A DNA stretch of 34,119 bases from Amoebophrya sp. AT5.2. Lineage: Eukaryota > Sar > Dinophyceae > Syndiniales > Amoebophryaceae. Location: positions 1-34,119 of the forward strand of contig RXOD01003967.1 of NCBI GenBank assembly GCA_005223375.1, given 5' to 3'. The stretch's first letter is position 1; each line of letters opens with the position of its first letter. The notes beneath the pieces were generated by a model that saw only the letters and a list, made by a program, of their open reading frames with translations, was not told the DNA's origin and made no database searches. A program made the position numbers and the translations under genes. Below are positions 9,034-18,398 of this stretch, one piece after another.

Positions 9034-12000
9034 ATGCTTCAGCACACGGCGACTTTGATGGCTCGTCGCGCGAGCGACATCTATGGAGGCGCTTTTGACG
9101 AGGACGAGTGCGAGGACCTCCGCGGAACCAGCGCTGCGATTGCCCATTCCTCACCCGACCAGATCGCCACCCTCCGCGAGAATGCTTGGATGCGTGTCGT
9201 GCTTCGCGCTCTGTGGCCTAGGTTAATGCGGTACGTCGGCGAGATGGTTGCCGCCTATGTGTTCGAAGCGAGCGTGAAGCGCGTCGTCCGCGAGACCTTC
9301 CGGACACTGCCGATGCCGTGGCTTTCCCGCGACTTGACAGAATGGGTGAATGCTTCTTTTTTGCACGTGTGGCCCATGCTTCAGTCGGCCGTGCAGGACA
9401 TGATTGAGGCCCAAGTCACGCCGGAAATCGTCGCGGCGCTGCCGGCTGCTCTCGCGGGCAAGTGGGTGGTTAGCATCGAAGCGAACCTCGGAAGACGGCC
9501 CTTTGAGGTCGAAAGCGTTCGAACACTGCCGATGCGGATCGATCCGGAGACGGGGCGAAAAGATTTGGATGTGTGCTTCGATCTTTGCCTGGACCAGAGG
9601 CAGCAGGCGAGCGAGGGCGCCGTTGGAAAGCAAAACGATGCTCCTCTCCTGCGCATCGTAGTCGGACCCGCAAGTGCGTTTGTAAGGGATTTTGTCTTCA
9701 AGGGCCGGTTGTTTCTGACTCTGAATGATGTGAGTGCGGACCGACACGGGCCAGATTCACTTTTTTGCGCGGGCATTTCATGGTACTTCACGACTCCGCC
9801 GGAGATCGACTTTGAACTGGATGTCGGCGGCCTTGCGAGGCTGGCCCCAAACATACACACAGTGAAGCCGTCGATTGTAGCGGCGATACAGAGCGCGATC
9901 GCAAAAAGGATGCTGCTGCCAAAAAGAATGACCCACATTTTTTCCAGCGACACGAGAGCGTCAGCGGGGGCAGCAGCAGGGGACAAAAATCCCGCGGGAG
10001 ACGCCGAACAGAGCAAGATCAAGAACGAAAACAAGGACGAAGTCGCACGACAGAGGAGCGGCAACGCGACAGGCTTCCGCAATCTACCGGAGCGCGCCCG
10101 AGCGGAGATGACCTACCCAATGCCGAAGGGCAAGTTGACCATCCGCGTGCTGAGGGCGGAGAACCTCCGCGGTGACGACTGGAATCTGTGCACGCCCTTC
10201 ACCGGGGAGCGCACGTCGGATCCGTACGTGCGCGTTGCGATCGGCGCTGACGAATACTACACGCCGACCATCTACCGAAACTGCGACCCCGATTGGATGG
10301 CTTTTCCCGCCGGCGGCCGACAGCCGCGCCAGACCGGGCGACAAGCGACACAGGTGCGCGGTGGTGTGCCGGACAGCGCGCAGAAGTATCAACAGCACCA
10401 GCTGCATCAACATCCTGCGCCCAAGAAGAGAGCCCAAAAAAACGGCGAACCCACGAAGGGGCCGAAAGCCTTTCCGTTTCTCATCGAAAGTGTGGAACGG
10501 CAGACTTGTGAGATCAGTGTCTGGGACGAAGATGAGTTTTCTGGCGACGACCTCCTCGCCAAAACGAGCCTCCGCGTCCTTGACCTGGTTAAGGCTTGCT
10601 ATGCCAGCAAGAACTTGCAGCGGGGGCACCATAACCAAAACCAACACGACAGTGACCACATTCGCGGCGCAGGCGTGAAGGAGTACGTGAGTCAGGCCTG
10701 GTTTCCGCTCACCACCGTGAGCGCGGACGCAAAGACCGGGCGCGAGATCTTCTCGGAAGGAAAGTCGCGCCTGCTGCTCCGGTGCGAGTGGCAGTCGGTG
10801 GACCGCGCCACTGCGGAACGGGAGGAAGGGTACATGATGCGTTTTTTTCCGCCCGTGTTCTCGGGTCCGGCGGATCGCTTCGTGGTGCGAGTCGGGCTCG
10901 ATTGCGTCCAGAATGTGTACGACTTCACCGGGGTGAAAGTGCGCGTACGGAGAGAGAAAAGCGCTCGTGCTTCATCGGCAGTGGAACTGGCGAGTGCCGC
11001 GGCCAGACGGACCACCGTCAAGGCTAAAGAAGATCGAGAAGATGAGGATGGCAACACGACGAGGGTGTTTACGACGCCAGTGCACCAGGTTCTGCCCCCG
11101 ATCTCCAACCCGGGGCTGCTCGCGGAGGCCAAGAGAGACATCGCTACGCTGAAAAAGAAAGGCGTGCCGGCGGTGCTCATTTCAGAGATACTGGCCGTGG
11201 ATGTCGACCTAGTCGACGATCGCGTGTACGGAAAATGCCAGCTCGACGAGGTCTTCTGCTTCTCGCTGAGGGATCCGCGGGAAGAGACGCTTCGAGTGGA
11301 CGTGATCGGTGTGCGCGACGGAGCCGCTGGTGCGGATGGAGCACCGCCTGGGCCTGCTGCAGAAGAGTTAGTCGGCACTTTTCAGTACGCTTTGGGAAGG
11401 TTGTTGCGAGAGCGGTCCAACGTGCAAAAAATCGAATGCGAGGTGGCACCGCGGCAGGTGTTGCACGGCAGTCTCGAAATTGTCATGTTCACCGAGGAAG
11501 GAGGGGATGAGGAAGGGGACATGCCGCAGCAGGCGGACTGTGTTGCACGGCAAAAACGACCGGCCTTCAGGAAGTCGAGAACGGAGGAGTACTTCCTGAA
11601 AAATGGGGAAGCCGACGAAGAGGACACGGCAAGTGCATCGCACGACGAAGAGTTGCCAGTGTTGAAAAGTCGGGTGCATGGAAGCAGCGACCCTGACATG
11701 GGCCGAGTGGATGCTGGCGCGCCGGATCCAAAGCAGCGCTGGAAACAGGCTGTGAAGCTCGTTTCTACTGCACAGTCTGCCACGCAGAAGCTGGCCCCAG
11801 ACGAAAGCGGCTACCGAGAAGACTTCCTCGACAAGCTGATTCGCACGTTGTGGCCGTACGCTATTGAGTACGTGGTGAAGGAGATCGGCAATTTGGCGCC
11901 CAACTCCGCCCAGGCGGTCCGAACGGTGCTGGATGGATTACCCTCTCCCACGCCCTTCGGGCTGACTTGGCTCAACCTGCTGCTGCACAACCTCTGGTCG

Positions 12001-15000
12001 GTCGTCCAAGCAGTAATCGAGGACGTGATACAGACAGACGTGCTGCCCTCAATCCGTGCAAACCTGCCGGCAGCGCTGCGCGACCGCATGGGTTTGAAAC
12101 TTGTGTGTGATTTAGGCAACAACCCGCCGAAGCTGAAGTACATCCGTTCGCGCGTAAAGCGGAAGCACAGTGAAACGGAAACCAGCTGCGGCGCGGCCTC
12201 CGAGTCCGTCGAGCTGTTTCTGAACCTCGACGGCGACTTCAGCGAGGGAAGCCGTATCTCGCTGACCATCGGCGGCGTCAGCGTCGGCGTCGAGAATCTC
12301 AAAGTGCGTGGCTTGTTTGTGGTCTCACTCTGCGACCTGATTGACAGCCCGCCCTTCGTCCAGGGGATATCGGCCTACTTCGTGAACCCCCCGGAGTGCG
12401 AGTTCCGGTTTGCGGGGGGTTTGGATTTCCTCCATCAGGTAAATTTGTATCCGATCATCGAGTCGTCGATTTCTGGAGCGGTGGGAAGGCTTTGTGTCCT
12501 GCCGCAACGCATCGCGGTCCCACTGGTTGACACAGCCACGAGACCGGACGACGAAGAGGCGGATGAAGATGGTGCCGACGTTTCTCCCAGCAGTGCCTCC
12601 ACCATATCCGCGGGCTCGAGCAAAACAGCGTTCTCGACACCGACCACGGCGGCGTCGACAAAAGCAGGAGCCTCCGGTACGCCGTCGGGGACAACGATCA
12701 GTCCGTCCTCGTCGAGCATCGCGCGCAGTGCATTGAAGCCTTGCAAGGAACAAGGCGAAGTGCTGTCAAATGTCGGCTCGTCCGAAGGGGACCAGCACAA
12801 CTACAAGATGCCGCAAGAGCAGCGCCTGCGTTTCGCCGACCTCCTGGCCCCGATGCCGCAGGGTATCCTCGAGATCGAGGTTGTGTCCGCGTCGAATCTC
12901 CGTGGCGATGACTGGAACTTCCCGCGGTCGTTGTGGAGTGGCGTGCGCACGAGCGACCCCTACGTGCAGGTCGTGATCGGCGGTAGCGTCAAGCGGACGC
13001 GCACGCTGAACGCGAACAACGAACGCCCCGCGTGGCATACCGAAAACAAATTCACCTTCCTGATCGAGGACGCAGCCGTGCAGACTTTGAGTCTCCAAGT
13101 GTTCGACGACGACATGTTTTCTGGCGACGACAAAATCGGGGAGCGATCGATTCTGGTGAGAGATCTGCTCAGGCTCGCGGCGAGTGGGAAGGGCAATGGG
13201 AATGGAGATGACGAACACGTCGAAAGGAGTGCGAATAACACGAAGCAAAGTATCACTGGTAGCGGGTGCAGCAGAATTTTCGAGGGGGGAGAAGTTGTGC
13301 ATCTGGAACCGGGGCTCCTCTCGCAATCGACGGAAACCGGCTCGCGTTTGGATTTATGCCGGCCGTTCGAACATAGCAAGCGTCTCTTGGACGGCTATTT
13401 GCAACACGAAGGTGCTGGTGCACTGGCGTCCTCTGCAAGTCATCGGGACCAGCACATCAGCCCTGCCTCGTGCGTCGGGCTCTTTCGAGACACGGCTCCT
13501 GGCCAGGATGAAGCCATTTCTGTGCTCGCGCTGCACTGCCCGGGGGGCGCGTTTTTCCGACCCCACCCGAAGCTCTTCGTGCCTATAGCAGCGCAAAAAG
13601 CAGCGACCACGTATCGGGAAAAAGACGAGCCGTGTAGCTCTAGCGACAATGAGGAGCAAGGACAGGATGGCGATGACGCGGACTATTTCGAGGACGCAAG
13701 CGTGATTGAGAACGAGCCCCGGCTTCTGCTCACCCGACTAGTTTTTGGGCCGACCTCGAGCTATTCTGCAATCGGCTTACAAAAGGTCTGGCAGGAGTAC
13801 TACGATTCTGGATTCGCGTTGTTGTATGCCTGTTTGGAGCTCGTTCTCGGTTTTTTCTTCTTCTCCACTTGCGGCGGCCAGTGGAAGGCGGAAAACAAGG
13901 CGCTAGAGGTCCTCACCCGGAAAGATAAGTGGATGCGCCTCCTGCCTGTCGCGCATGACAACTCGCTCGGGGAAGGAGCTGGTGTAGGCACCGATGCGAA
14001 GAAGCAAGCTGCGGTAGCGCGCCAGGCCGTGAACAGGAAGTGCTCGGCTGTTTGCGACTTGGCGCTCACAACGATCTGCCCGGATGGAAAGGGCAACGAG
14101 GTACCTGAGGTGAAACTGATTGGCGACCGCATCCTGCACTTGATGCGGAAAAATGCGACAGGCCTGATGGATCGCTGGCGAGAGGCCAACGCAGAGAAAA
14201 CGCAGAAGGGCCGGCTAGGGAGTCGGGCTGGGCGCGGAAGGTGTAGGGCCTTTTGTGCGTTTTTGGCCTCCCGACTGAACACACCAGGCACAAGGACAAT
14301 TGGCCGGGCCATCTCGTACGTCGCCTCCATTTTTTCACTTTCCTCTGTTCGCGAATTCGCAGAGAAGGCTGCGGCTTTGCTTTATCGCGGCGTCCGGTTT
14401 GGGATGCTGCTCATCGCAGCTGCCGTTTTCACCCAGGCCTACCTCGCGTACCCAATGTTGACAATTTCGGCGGCGGTCGGCTGCGTGGCTGTCTACATGG
14501 TTCTCTTCGATGTGGGCGAATTCTTTGACGCCCTGCTCGACGCAATGCGCTGCCGAAGCGATCCCGACATGCGAATCGATAGCCTGCACGACGCGAGGAT
14601 TCGGCTACGCGTTCGGTTCCGCCCGGTTACGAGCGAAGTGGCCTGCATTACAAAGCTTGATGGCAAGGGGAGAAAACTTGCGCTTGCGGCACCCGTGAGT
14701 GAAGTGATCGAGCAGCAGCGGAAGCTCGCTGGCGAGCGACATCAGCGAGTGCGGTACTTCTTGCAACAACCGGAGCCTCTGGACGATGAGCGACGCGAGG
14801 AATTGGCGGGTCCTCCCAAGCAGGAGAGGTTAGCAGGAGAGGAAGCCGCGGCAATCCTTCGCGTCTCGATAGAGGCTGTAAAGAGCTTACTGGGTGTGAA
14901 CCGGTGCAAAGTACGCGTCCGCTTGATCAACCACGCCGAAGACGGATCCAGCAGTAGCAGTTCTTCGTCTTGTGATGAGCAAGAAGGGACAAAAATGGCA

Positions 15001-15894
15001 AACAAGAACCACACCGAACAACTGAAAGAGAACGAGAACGTTCAAGAAACCCAAATCGTGCCAACGCGGTCGCCACTCTTGGACAACGATTTTCTGAATG
15101 CGACGCTGACTCATGACACCCCGTCCGGCGATTCTCAGGCGCTGGCGGATCGCGAAAAACGACTCCGGCATAAAATTCAACTACTGACTGTCGTCGCAGA
15201 AGCGAGGTCAGGAAAACGTGCGTCAAGAGCATCGGCGAGGGGAGCATCTACGGTAGGAGTTGACGAAAGCGCCAGACTCGATCTCGCAACCGTTGCTGAT
15301 GCATGTAACGTCTCCGAGGACGTCGCACGCGTATACGCAAAGCAAGTTGTGCTTCCCCCCGGCGGCAGCAGGACGACGAGCACAGACAAATCAGAGCAAG
15401 ACGATGAAACAGCGATCGGTAATGCGGTTCTGAACGAGTGTTTTATGTTCAAACTGTGGGGGGACGGACAGCTCGCGAACGCAGCCGTGGAGATAGAAGT
15501 GCTCGCAATTTCGGAGAGCAAACCCAAAGACGGCAAAACGACGGGTAAAGATGCTGCCAAGGAGAAGGACAAAAAGGAGATTGAATCCCTGGTCGGGGTA
15601 TGGAGATATTCCGTCGCGGAATTACTGGAAGATGCGCGGGAGAAGAAACTAAAAAATGGAAGTGCTTGTTCCACCGCTTGCGTTTTTCCCGTGGCTTTCA
15701 CAGCACGGTCCTCTTTGATTTCTCGTCTACCGCTGGGTGCGGCGCTGGGAGGCGTAGCCTCTTCGGAAGAGGAAACAGGGGCCGCACCAGATGAAGTTTT
15801 GAACGAGGCAGCCGCGCTCAGGCGCGAAGTTCTGTCAGGTGACAAAATCAAGCCGAGGCTCACAGCCCACTTTCAGCTGGCCGTTTCGGCGTAG
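9034..15894 (+). CDS. Tandem SMP-C2 membrane tether (extended-synaptotagmin-like)
   Basis: A 2286-residue single-exon protein resembling extended synaptotagmins, which move lipid between membranes at contact sites. Order: SMP 1 (about 48-303, with the ALWP...WVNASFLHVWP core); C2 domain (about 363-588) with acidic calcium-type residues in RGDDW, SDPYV and WDEDEFSGDD; a divergent C2-like stretch (about 610-835); SMP 2 (about 927-1166, TWLNLLLHNLW); a second C2 (about 1274-1385) with RGDDW, SDPYV and FDDDMFSGDD; membrane segments at about 1590-1612 and 1789-1830; then another divergent C2-like region (about 1950-2260). The N-terminal and C-terminal halves are thus parallel modules. Family members usually carry one SMP domain and an N-terminal membrane hairpin; here there are two, and the hydrophobic segments lie late. 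ATG at 9034 is the first in a long open frame. Location at the ER or plasma-membrane contacts is inferred. Confidence 0.88.
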   Translation: MLQHTATLMARRASDIYGGAFDEDECEDLRGTSAAIAHSSPDQIATLRENAWMRVVLRALWPRLMRYVGEMVAAYVFEASVKRVVRETFRTLPMPWLSRDLTEWVNASFLHVWPMLQSAVQDMIEAQVTPEIVAALPAALAGKWVVSIEANLGRRPFEVESVRTLPMRIDPETGRKDLDVCFDLCLDQRQQASEGAVGKQNDAPLLRIVVGPASAFVRDFVFKGRLFLTLNDVSADRHGPDSLFCAGISWYFTTPPEIDFELDVGGLARLAPNIHTVKPSIVAAIQSAIAKRMLLPKRMTHIFSSDTRASAGAAAGDKNPAGDAEQSKIKNENKDEVARQRSGNATGFRNLPERARAEMTYPMPKGKLTIRVLRAENLRGDDWNLCTPFTGERTSDPYVRVAIGADEYYTPTIYRNCDPDWMAFPAGGRQPRQTGRQATQVRGGVPDSAQKYQQHQLHQHPAPKKRAQKNGEPTKGPKAFPFLIESVERQTCEISVWDEDEFSGDDLLAKTSLRVLDLVKACYASKNLQRGHHNQNQHDSDHIRGAGVKEYVSQAWFPLTTVSADAKTGREIFSEGKSRLLLRCEWQSVDRATAEREEGYMMRFFPPVFSGPADRFVVRVGLDCVQNVYDFTGVKVRVRREKSARASSAVELASAAARRTTVKAKEDREDEDGNTTRVFTTPVHQVLPPISNPGLLAEAKRDIATLKKKGVPAVLISEILAVDVDLVDDRVYGKCQLDEVFCFSLRDPREETLRVDVIGVRDGAAGADGAPPGPAAEELVGTFQYALGRLLRERSNVQKIECEVAPRQVLHGSLEIVMFTEEGGDEEGDMPQQADCVARQKRPAFRKSRTEEYFLKNGEADEEDTASASHDEELPVLKSRVHGSSDPDMGRVDAGAPDPKQRWKQAVKLVSTAQSATQKLAPDESGYREDFLDKLIRTLWPYAIEYVVKEIGNLAPNSAQAVRTVLDGLPSPTPFGLTWLNLLLHNLWSVVQAVIEDVIQTDVLPSIRANLPAALRDRMGLKLVCDLGNNPPKLKYIRSRVKRKHSETETSCGAASESVELFLNLDGDFSEGSRISLTIGGVSVGVENLKVRGLFVVSLCDLIDSPPFVQGISAYFVNPPECEFRFAGGLDFLHQVNLYPIIESSISGAVGRLCVLPQRIAVPLVDTATRPDDEEADEDGADVSPSSASTISAGSSKTAFSTPTTAASTKAGASGTPSGTTISPSSSSIARSALKPCKEQGEVLSNVGSSEGDQHNYKMPQEQRLRFADLLAPMPQGILEIEVVSASNLRGDDWNFPRSLWSGVRTSDPYVQVVIGGSVKRTRTLNANNERPAWHTENKFTFLIEDAAVQTLSLQVFDDDMFSGDDKIGERSILVRDLLRLAASGKGNGNGDDEHVERSANNTKQSITGSGCSRIFEGGEVVHLEPGLLSQSTETGSRLDLCRPFEHSKRLLDGYLQHEGAGALASSASHRDQHISPASCVGLFRDTAPGQDEAISVLALHCPGGAFFRPHPKLFVPIAAQKAATTYREKDEPCSSSDNEEQGQDGDDADYFEDASVIENEPRLLLTRLVFGPTSSYSAIGLQKVWQEYYDSGFALLYACLELVLGFFFFSTCGGQWKAENKALEVLTRKDKWMRLLPVAHDNSLGEGAGVGTDAKKQAAVARQAVNRKCSAVCDLALTTICPDGKGNEVPEVKLIGDRILHLMRKNATGLMDRWREANAEKTQKGRLGSRAGRGRCRAFCAFLASRLNTPGTRTIGRAISYVASIFSLSSVREFAEKAAALLYRGVRFGMLLIAAAVFTQAYLAYPMLTISAAVGCVAVYMVLFDVGEFFDALLDAMRCRSDPDMRIDSLHDARIRLRVRFRPVTSEVACITKLDGKGRKLALAAPVSEVIEQQRKLAGERHQRVRYFLQQPEPLDDERREELAGPPKQERLAGEEAAAILRVSIEAVKSLLGVNRCKVRVRLINHAEDGSSSSSSSSCDEQEGTKMANKNHTEQLKENENVQETQIVPTRSPLLDNDFLNATLTHDTPSGDSQALADREKRLRHKIQLLTVVAEARSGKRASRASARGASTVGVDESARLDLATVADACNVSEDVARVYAKQVVLPPGGSRTTSTDKSEQDDETAIGNAVLNECFMFKLWGDGQLANAAVEIEVLAISESKPKDGKTTGKDAAKEKDKKEIESLVGVWRYSVAELLEDAREKKLKNGSACSTACVFPVAFTARSSLISRLPLGAALGGVASSEEETGAAPDEVLNEAAALRREVLSGDKIKPRLTAHFQLAVSA

Positions 15895-16597
15895 GGGTGC
15901 AGTGGAGTGGCAGGTTGAAGAAAAAAATCCTACATTCGGAATCGTATCTTGTTGAACCCATTTTGCCACGTTGAAAACAAAAATTGTAGTGCCGGTGCGC
16001 ACGACATCAATCTTCAATGGCTGCGGCCATGCTCACTAACACCAGTTGGCCAATAGCAATAAGTACGAAGAAGGATTCATCTACAGCGGTCAGTCGCCCT
16101 TGTTCTGCATGTTCTCGAAGAAAGTCAAAGTCATTCCTGAAAGAAGCCAGGCCCCTCCATTTCGTTTGGAGCTCCAGCGTCACAGCAGCATTGAACTTCA
16201 ACTCGTGAACCTAAAGCGTCCATCGTTTCCGATGAGGTTGTCAATTTCATCCGTTCCCCACGTCGCCAGAGCAACCATTCGTTCCGTGGACCTTGCGTAT
16301 TTCATTTTTTCCGATCGTCGCGCTGCTCCTCGCGGCGCTTAGCTTAGTCCTTCGTCTTTCTTGCTTCATTTCGTGTCAACGGTTGCAAACTCGCAATTTC
16401 CAGGGCACAAGGTTGTACCCAGCACTGCACCTTTCAGCACGGCACACCCCCAGCCATAGCCTGGCTTGCGCTCGGTTTGGCACGACCCAGAACTAGTAGA
16501 CGCTCCCGTGTCTTTGAAGCGGTACTCGGCGTTTTCATTTCTACCCCATCAAGCATCGAACAAGCCAGCGTCTCCACGACGCTTGCCCGCATTCAAA
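15895..16597. other. Intergenic region
   Basis: No confident gene. The + frame of the next gene is open from 16466, but the ATG at 16598 is preferred. On the minus strand 16210 down to 16007 is open and ends in a hydrophobic stretch (ESFFVLIAIGQLVLVSMAAA); a TTTAG acceptor sits at its upstream border, so a small membrane-anchored exon is conceivable. No partner exon was found. Confidence 0.4.
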
Positions 16598-17410
16598 ATG
16601 GCGGTCTCGCTTCCTGGAGCACCGAATCTATGCGCGTTGTCCACCACTACGAGTAGTCCAGCGTACTCGCTCAAGGGACGGTGGCCCGATCCGAAGCCCA
16701 AACCGGGTCCGAGCTATTTGTTCGACATGCGCGACACGTACGCCAATTCCCGGCAGCTCCGCGCGCCGCGCGCAGCTATGTCTCAGGCACCGCGCTTCGT
16801 CTATCAGAGCAAGTACGCGTCGAAGATGGCCGAAAACGGCGATTATTGGAAGGACAAGTTGCCCACGCTTGTTGGCACCGAAACCCACGCGGTGGGCTGG
16901 CACAGCCACGATCTCGAGGAGGCGATCAAGGCGAAGAAGGCGGAGGCAAGAGTGTATCCGCCTGTATACGACACCCGAAACCAGACGTCCAAGTGCCACA
17001 ACACCTACCGAACCGAGTTCTCTCCAGCGTTCACCGAGCGCCACCACATGTTCAACGAGGTACCGCACTCGAAGAAGACCACGCCCGGATTCGACAAATA
17101 CAAGGTCAACTACAAGGCAGTGGAGCCGCAGCTGCTGTATGGATTCACGCCGACGACCGCCCGGACAGGGCTGCCGCCCGGTGTGAAGGTACCGAAAGAG
17201 GGTGACCCGACGACGGGACCGGGTAAGTACCCGATTCCAAGCACGTTCCACCAAAGCGGTGATAAGTTGAGCGATTGCACGCTGCGCCGGAGCGCCCGAT
17301 ACACGCTAGGCGCGGCTTCGTGGCGGGCGAAAGACAAAGTCCAGCTTAAGAAAAACGACTCGGACCCCCTGATCGTTGGAGCCTCGACCACTTTTGGATG
17401 GAGGAAGTAG
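16598..17410 (+). CDS. PG-rich (SHIPPO/STPG-like) flagellar protein
   Basis: A 270-residue basic, Pro-, Gly- and Tyr-rich protein. The ATG at 16598 (MAVSLPGAP) follows CAAA and begins the regular part; the frame is open to 16466. PG motifs typical of sperm-tail PG-rich repeat proteins occur as KPKPGPSYLFD near residues 33-43, TTPGFDKYKVNY at about 167-178 and TTGPGKYPIPSTF at about 206-218, and the end is STTFGWRK, a common finish of such repeats. Proteins of this group bind microtubules of flagella and cilia, often inside the doublets. A flagellated swarmer stage would explain it. Membership rests on repeat style only, so another microtubule-associated cortical protein is possible. No intron. 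Confidence 0.72.
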   Translation: MAVSLPGAPNLCALSTTTSSPAYSLKGRWPDPKPKPGPSYLFDMRDTYANSRQLRAPRAAMSQAPRFVYQSKYASKMAENGDYWKDKLPTLVGTETHAVGWHSHDLEEAIKAKKAEARVYPPVYDTRNQTSKCHNTYRTEFSPAFTERHHMFNEVPHSKKTTPGFDKYKVNYKAVEPQLLYGFTPTTARTGLPPGVKVPKEGDPTTGPGKYPIPSTFHQSGDKLSDCTLRRSARYTLGAASWRAKDKVQLKKNDSDPLIVGASTTFGWRK

Positions 17411-18398
17411 AAGATAGATGACAGGGCGGAACGGGAATTGAAGTAGTCGATAGCGGAAAGAATATCTACTGGAAGCCATTGCAGGAAGTTACTGGTGGCT
17501 CCCATGGTTACAACGGCTTGACAGGAAAACGCTGGGTACTCGCTTCAAAAGCAAGTGGACGAGGCAAAGACAAGGACGAAAGCGTATATCGAGCAGCATC
17601 CCCATTGACGTCCAAACCAAATTGTCAGATGACTTGAATGCGTACCCCCCTCTCCCTCACGTTCATCCGGTTCTACCCACATAGAGGAAGCCTAACCCAG
17701 CAAAATATGCGATTCCACCTTTTTAACTCCTCAAGATGAAGATCGGCTTGTACCTCCAGTGACCAGAGTTTTTACGTTTGAGTTTCAATGAGTTAGACAT
17801 CAGTTTCGTTTTATTTGTTTCTTTCTTTCCAGAGGCTACAGGAGATCTTTGTTTCCAGAGGAATAAAGGGAAATCCAAGGCGTCATCGCCGCAACATGAG
17901 CGTCGTCATTTCTTTCCTTCTTCATCAGCAGTGAGGCGTTGGCATCATTGGGAGAATTTTCCGGAGACGAGTCTACCCTTAGTATCCCTAGGTGTGCTCG
18001 TCCCGCACCCGCTGCCGCTCCACCCGGGCGAATTGAATTCGTAGCTGGGACAGCGTGCAACCCCAACTCCAACGTCGTGGCCTGCAACCCCAACTGATTT
18101 CATCTACGTGCAATCGGTCTTCATTATAGGCGGATGCTGGCTACGGCTAGTACTTGTCGACAGCGCTCTTGCAGCCACCAGTTGATGTGATCTACGAAGT
18201 CTGGTGTTCTCCATCAATATGCTAGAGAGAGCTGCAACTACTACTACAAGCCGTATGGTATATGAGGCTCGGGAGCTGCAGCTGCTGCGCGTGCGCGTGC
18301 TGCAGCAATGAAGATAGAAGTGAGAAGATGACAGAGCCGATGAGAACACTATACGGTGCCTATTTTCTTGTTTTTCCCGCTGAAAGTGAAAACTAAAA
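17411..18398. other. Intergenic region
   Basis: No gene could be supported in 988 bp. Two minor structures are visible: the 13-mer TGCAACCCCAACT is directly repeated at 18056-18068 and 18083-18095, and 18275-18306 is a palindrome-like GCTGCAG...CTGCAGC around an alternating CG/TG core. A C/T-rich stretch lies at about 18361-18380, ahead of the next ATG. Confidence 0.45.

Noticed and set aside
10692..11378. 228-codon minus-strand frame opposite the SMP-C2 gene
   Set aside because: Shadow of the + frame: rich in Ser, Thr and Arg without recognisable domain.
18275..18306. Palindromic GC-rich stretch considered as an RNA hairpin or terminator
   Set aside because: Short, imperfect and without a context that would support an RNA gene or terminator.
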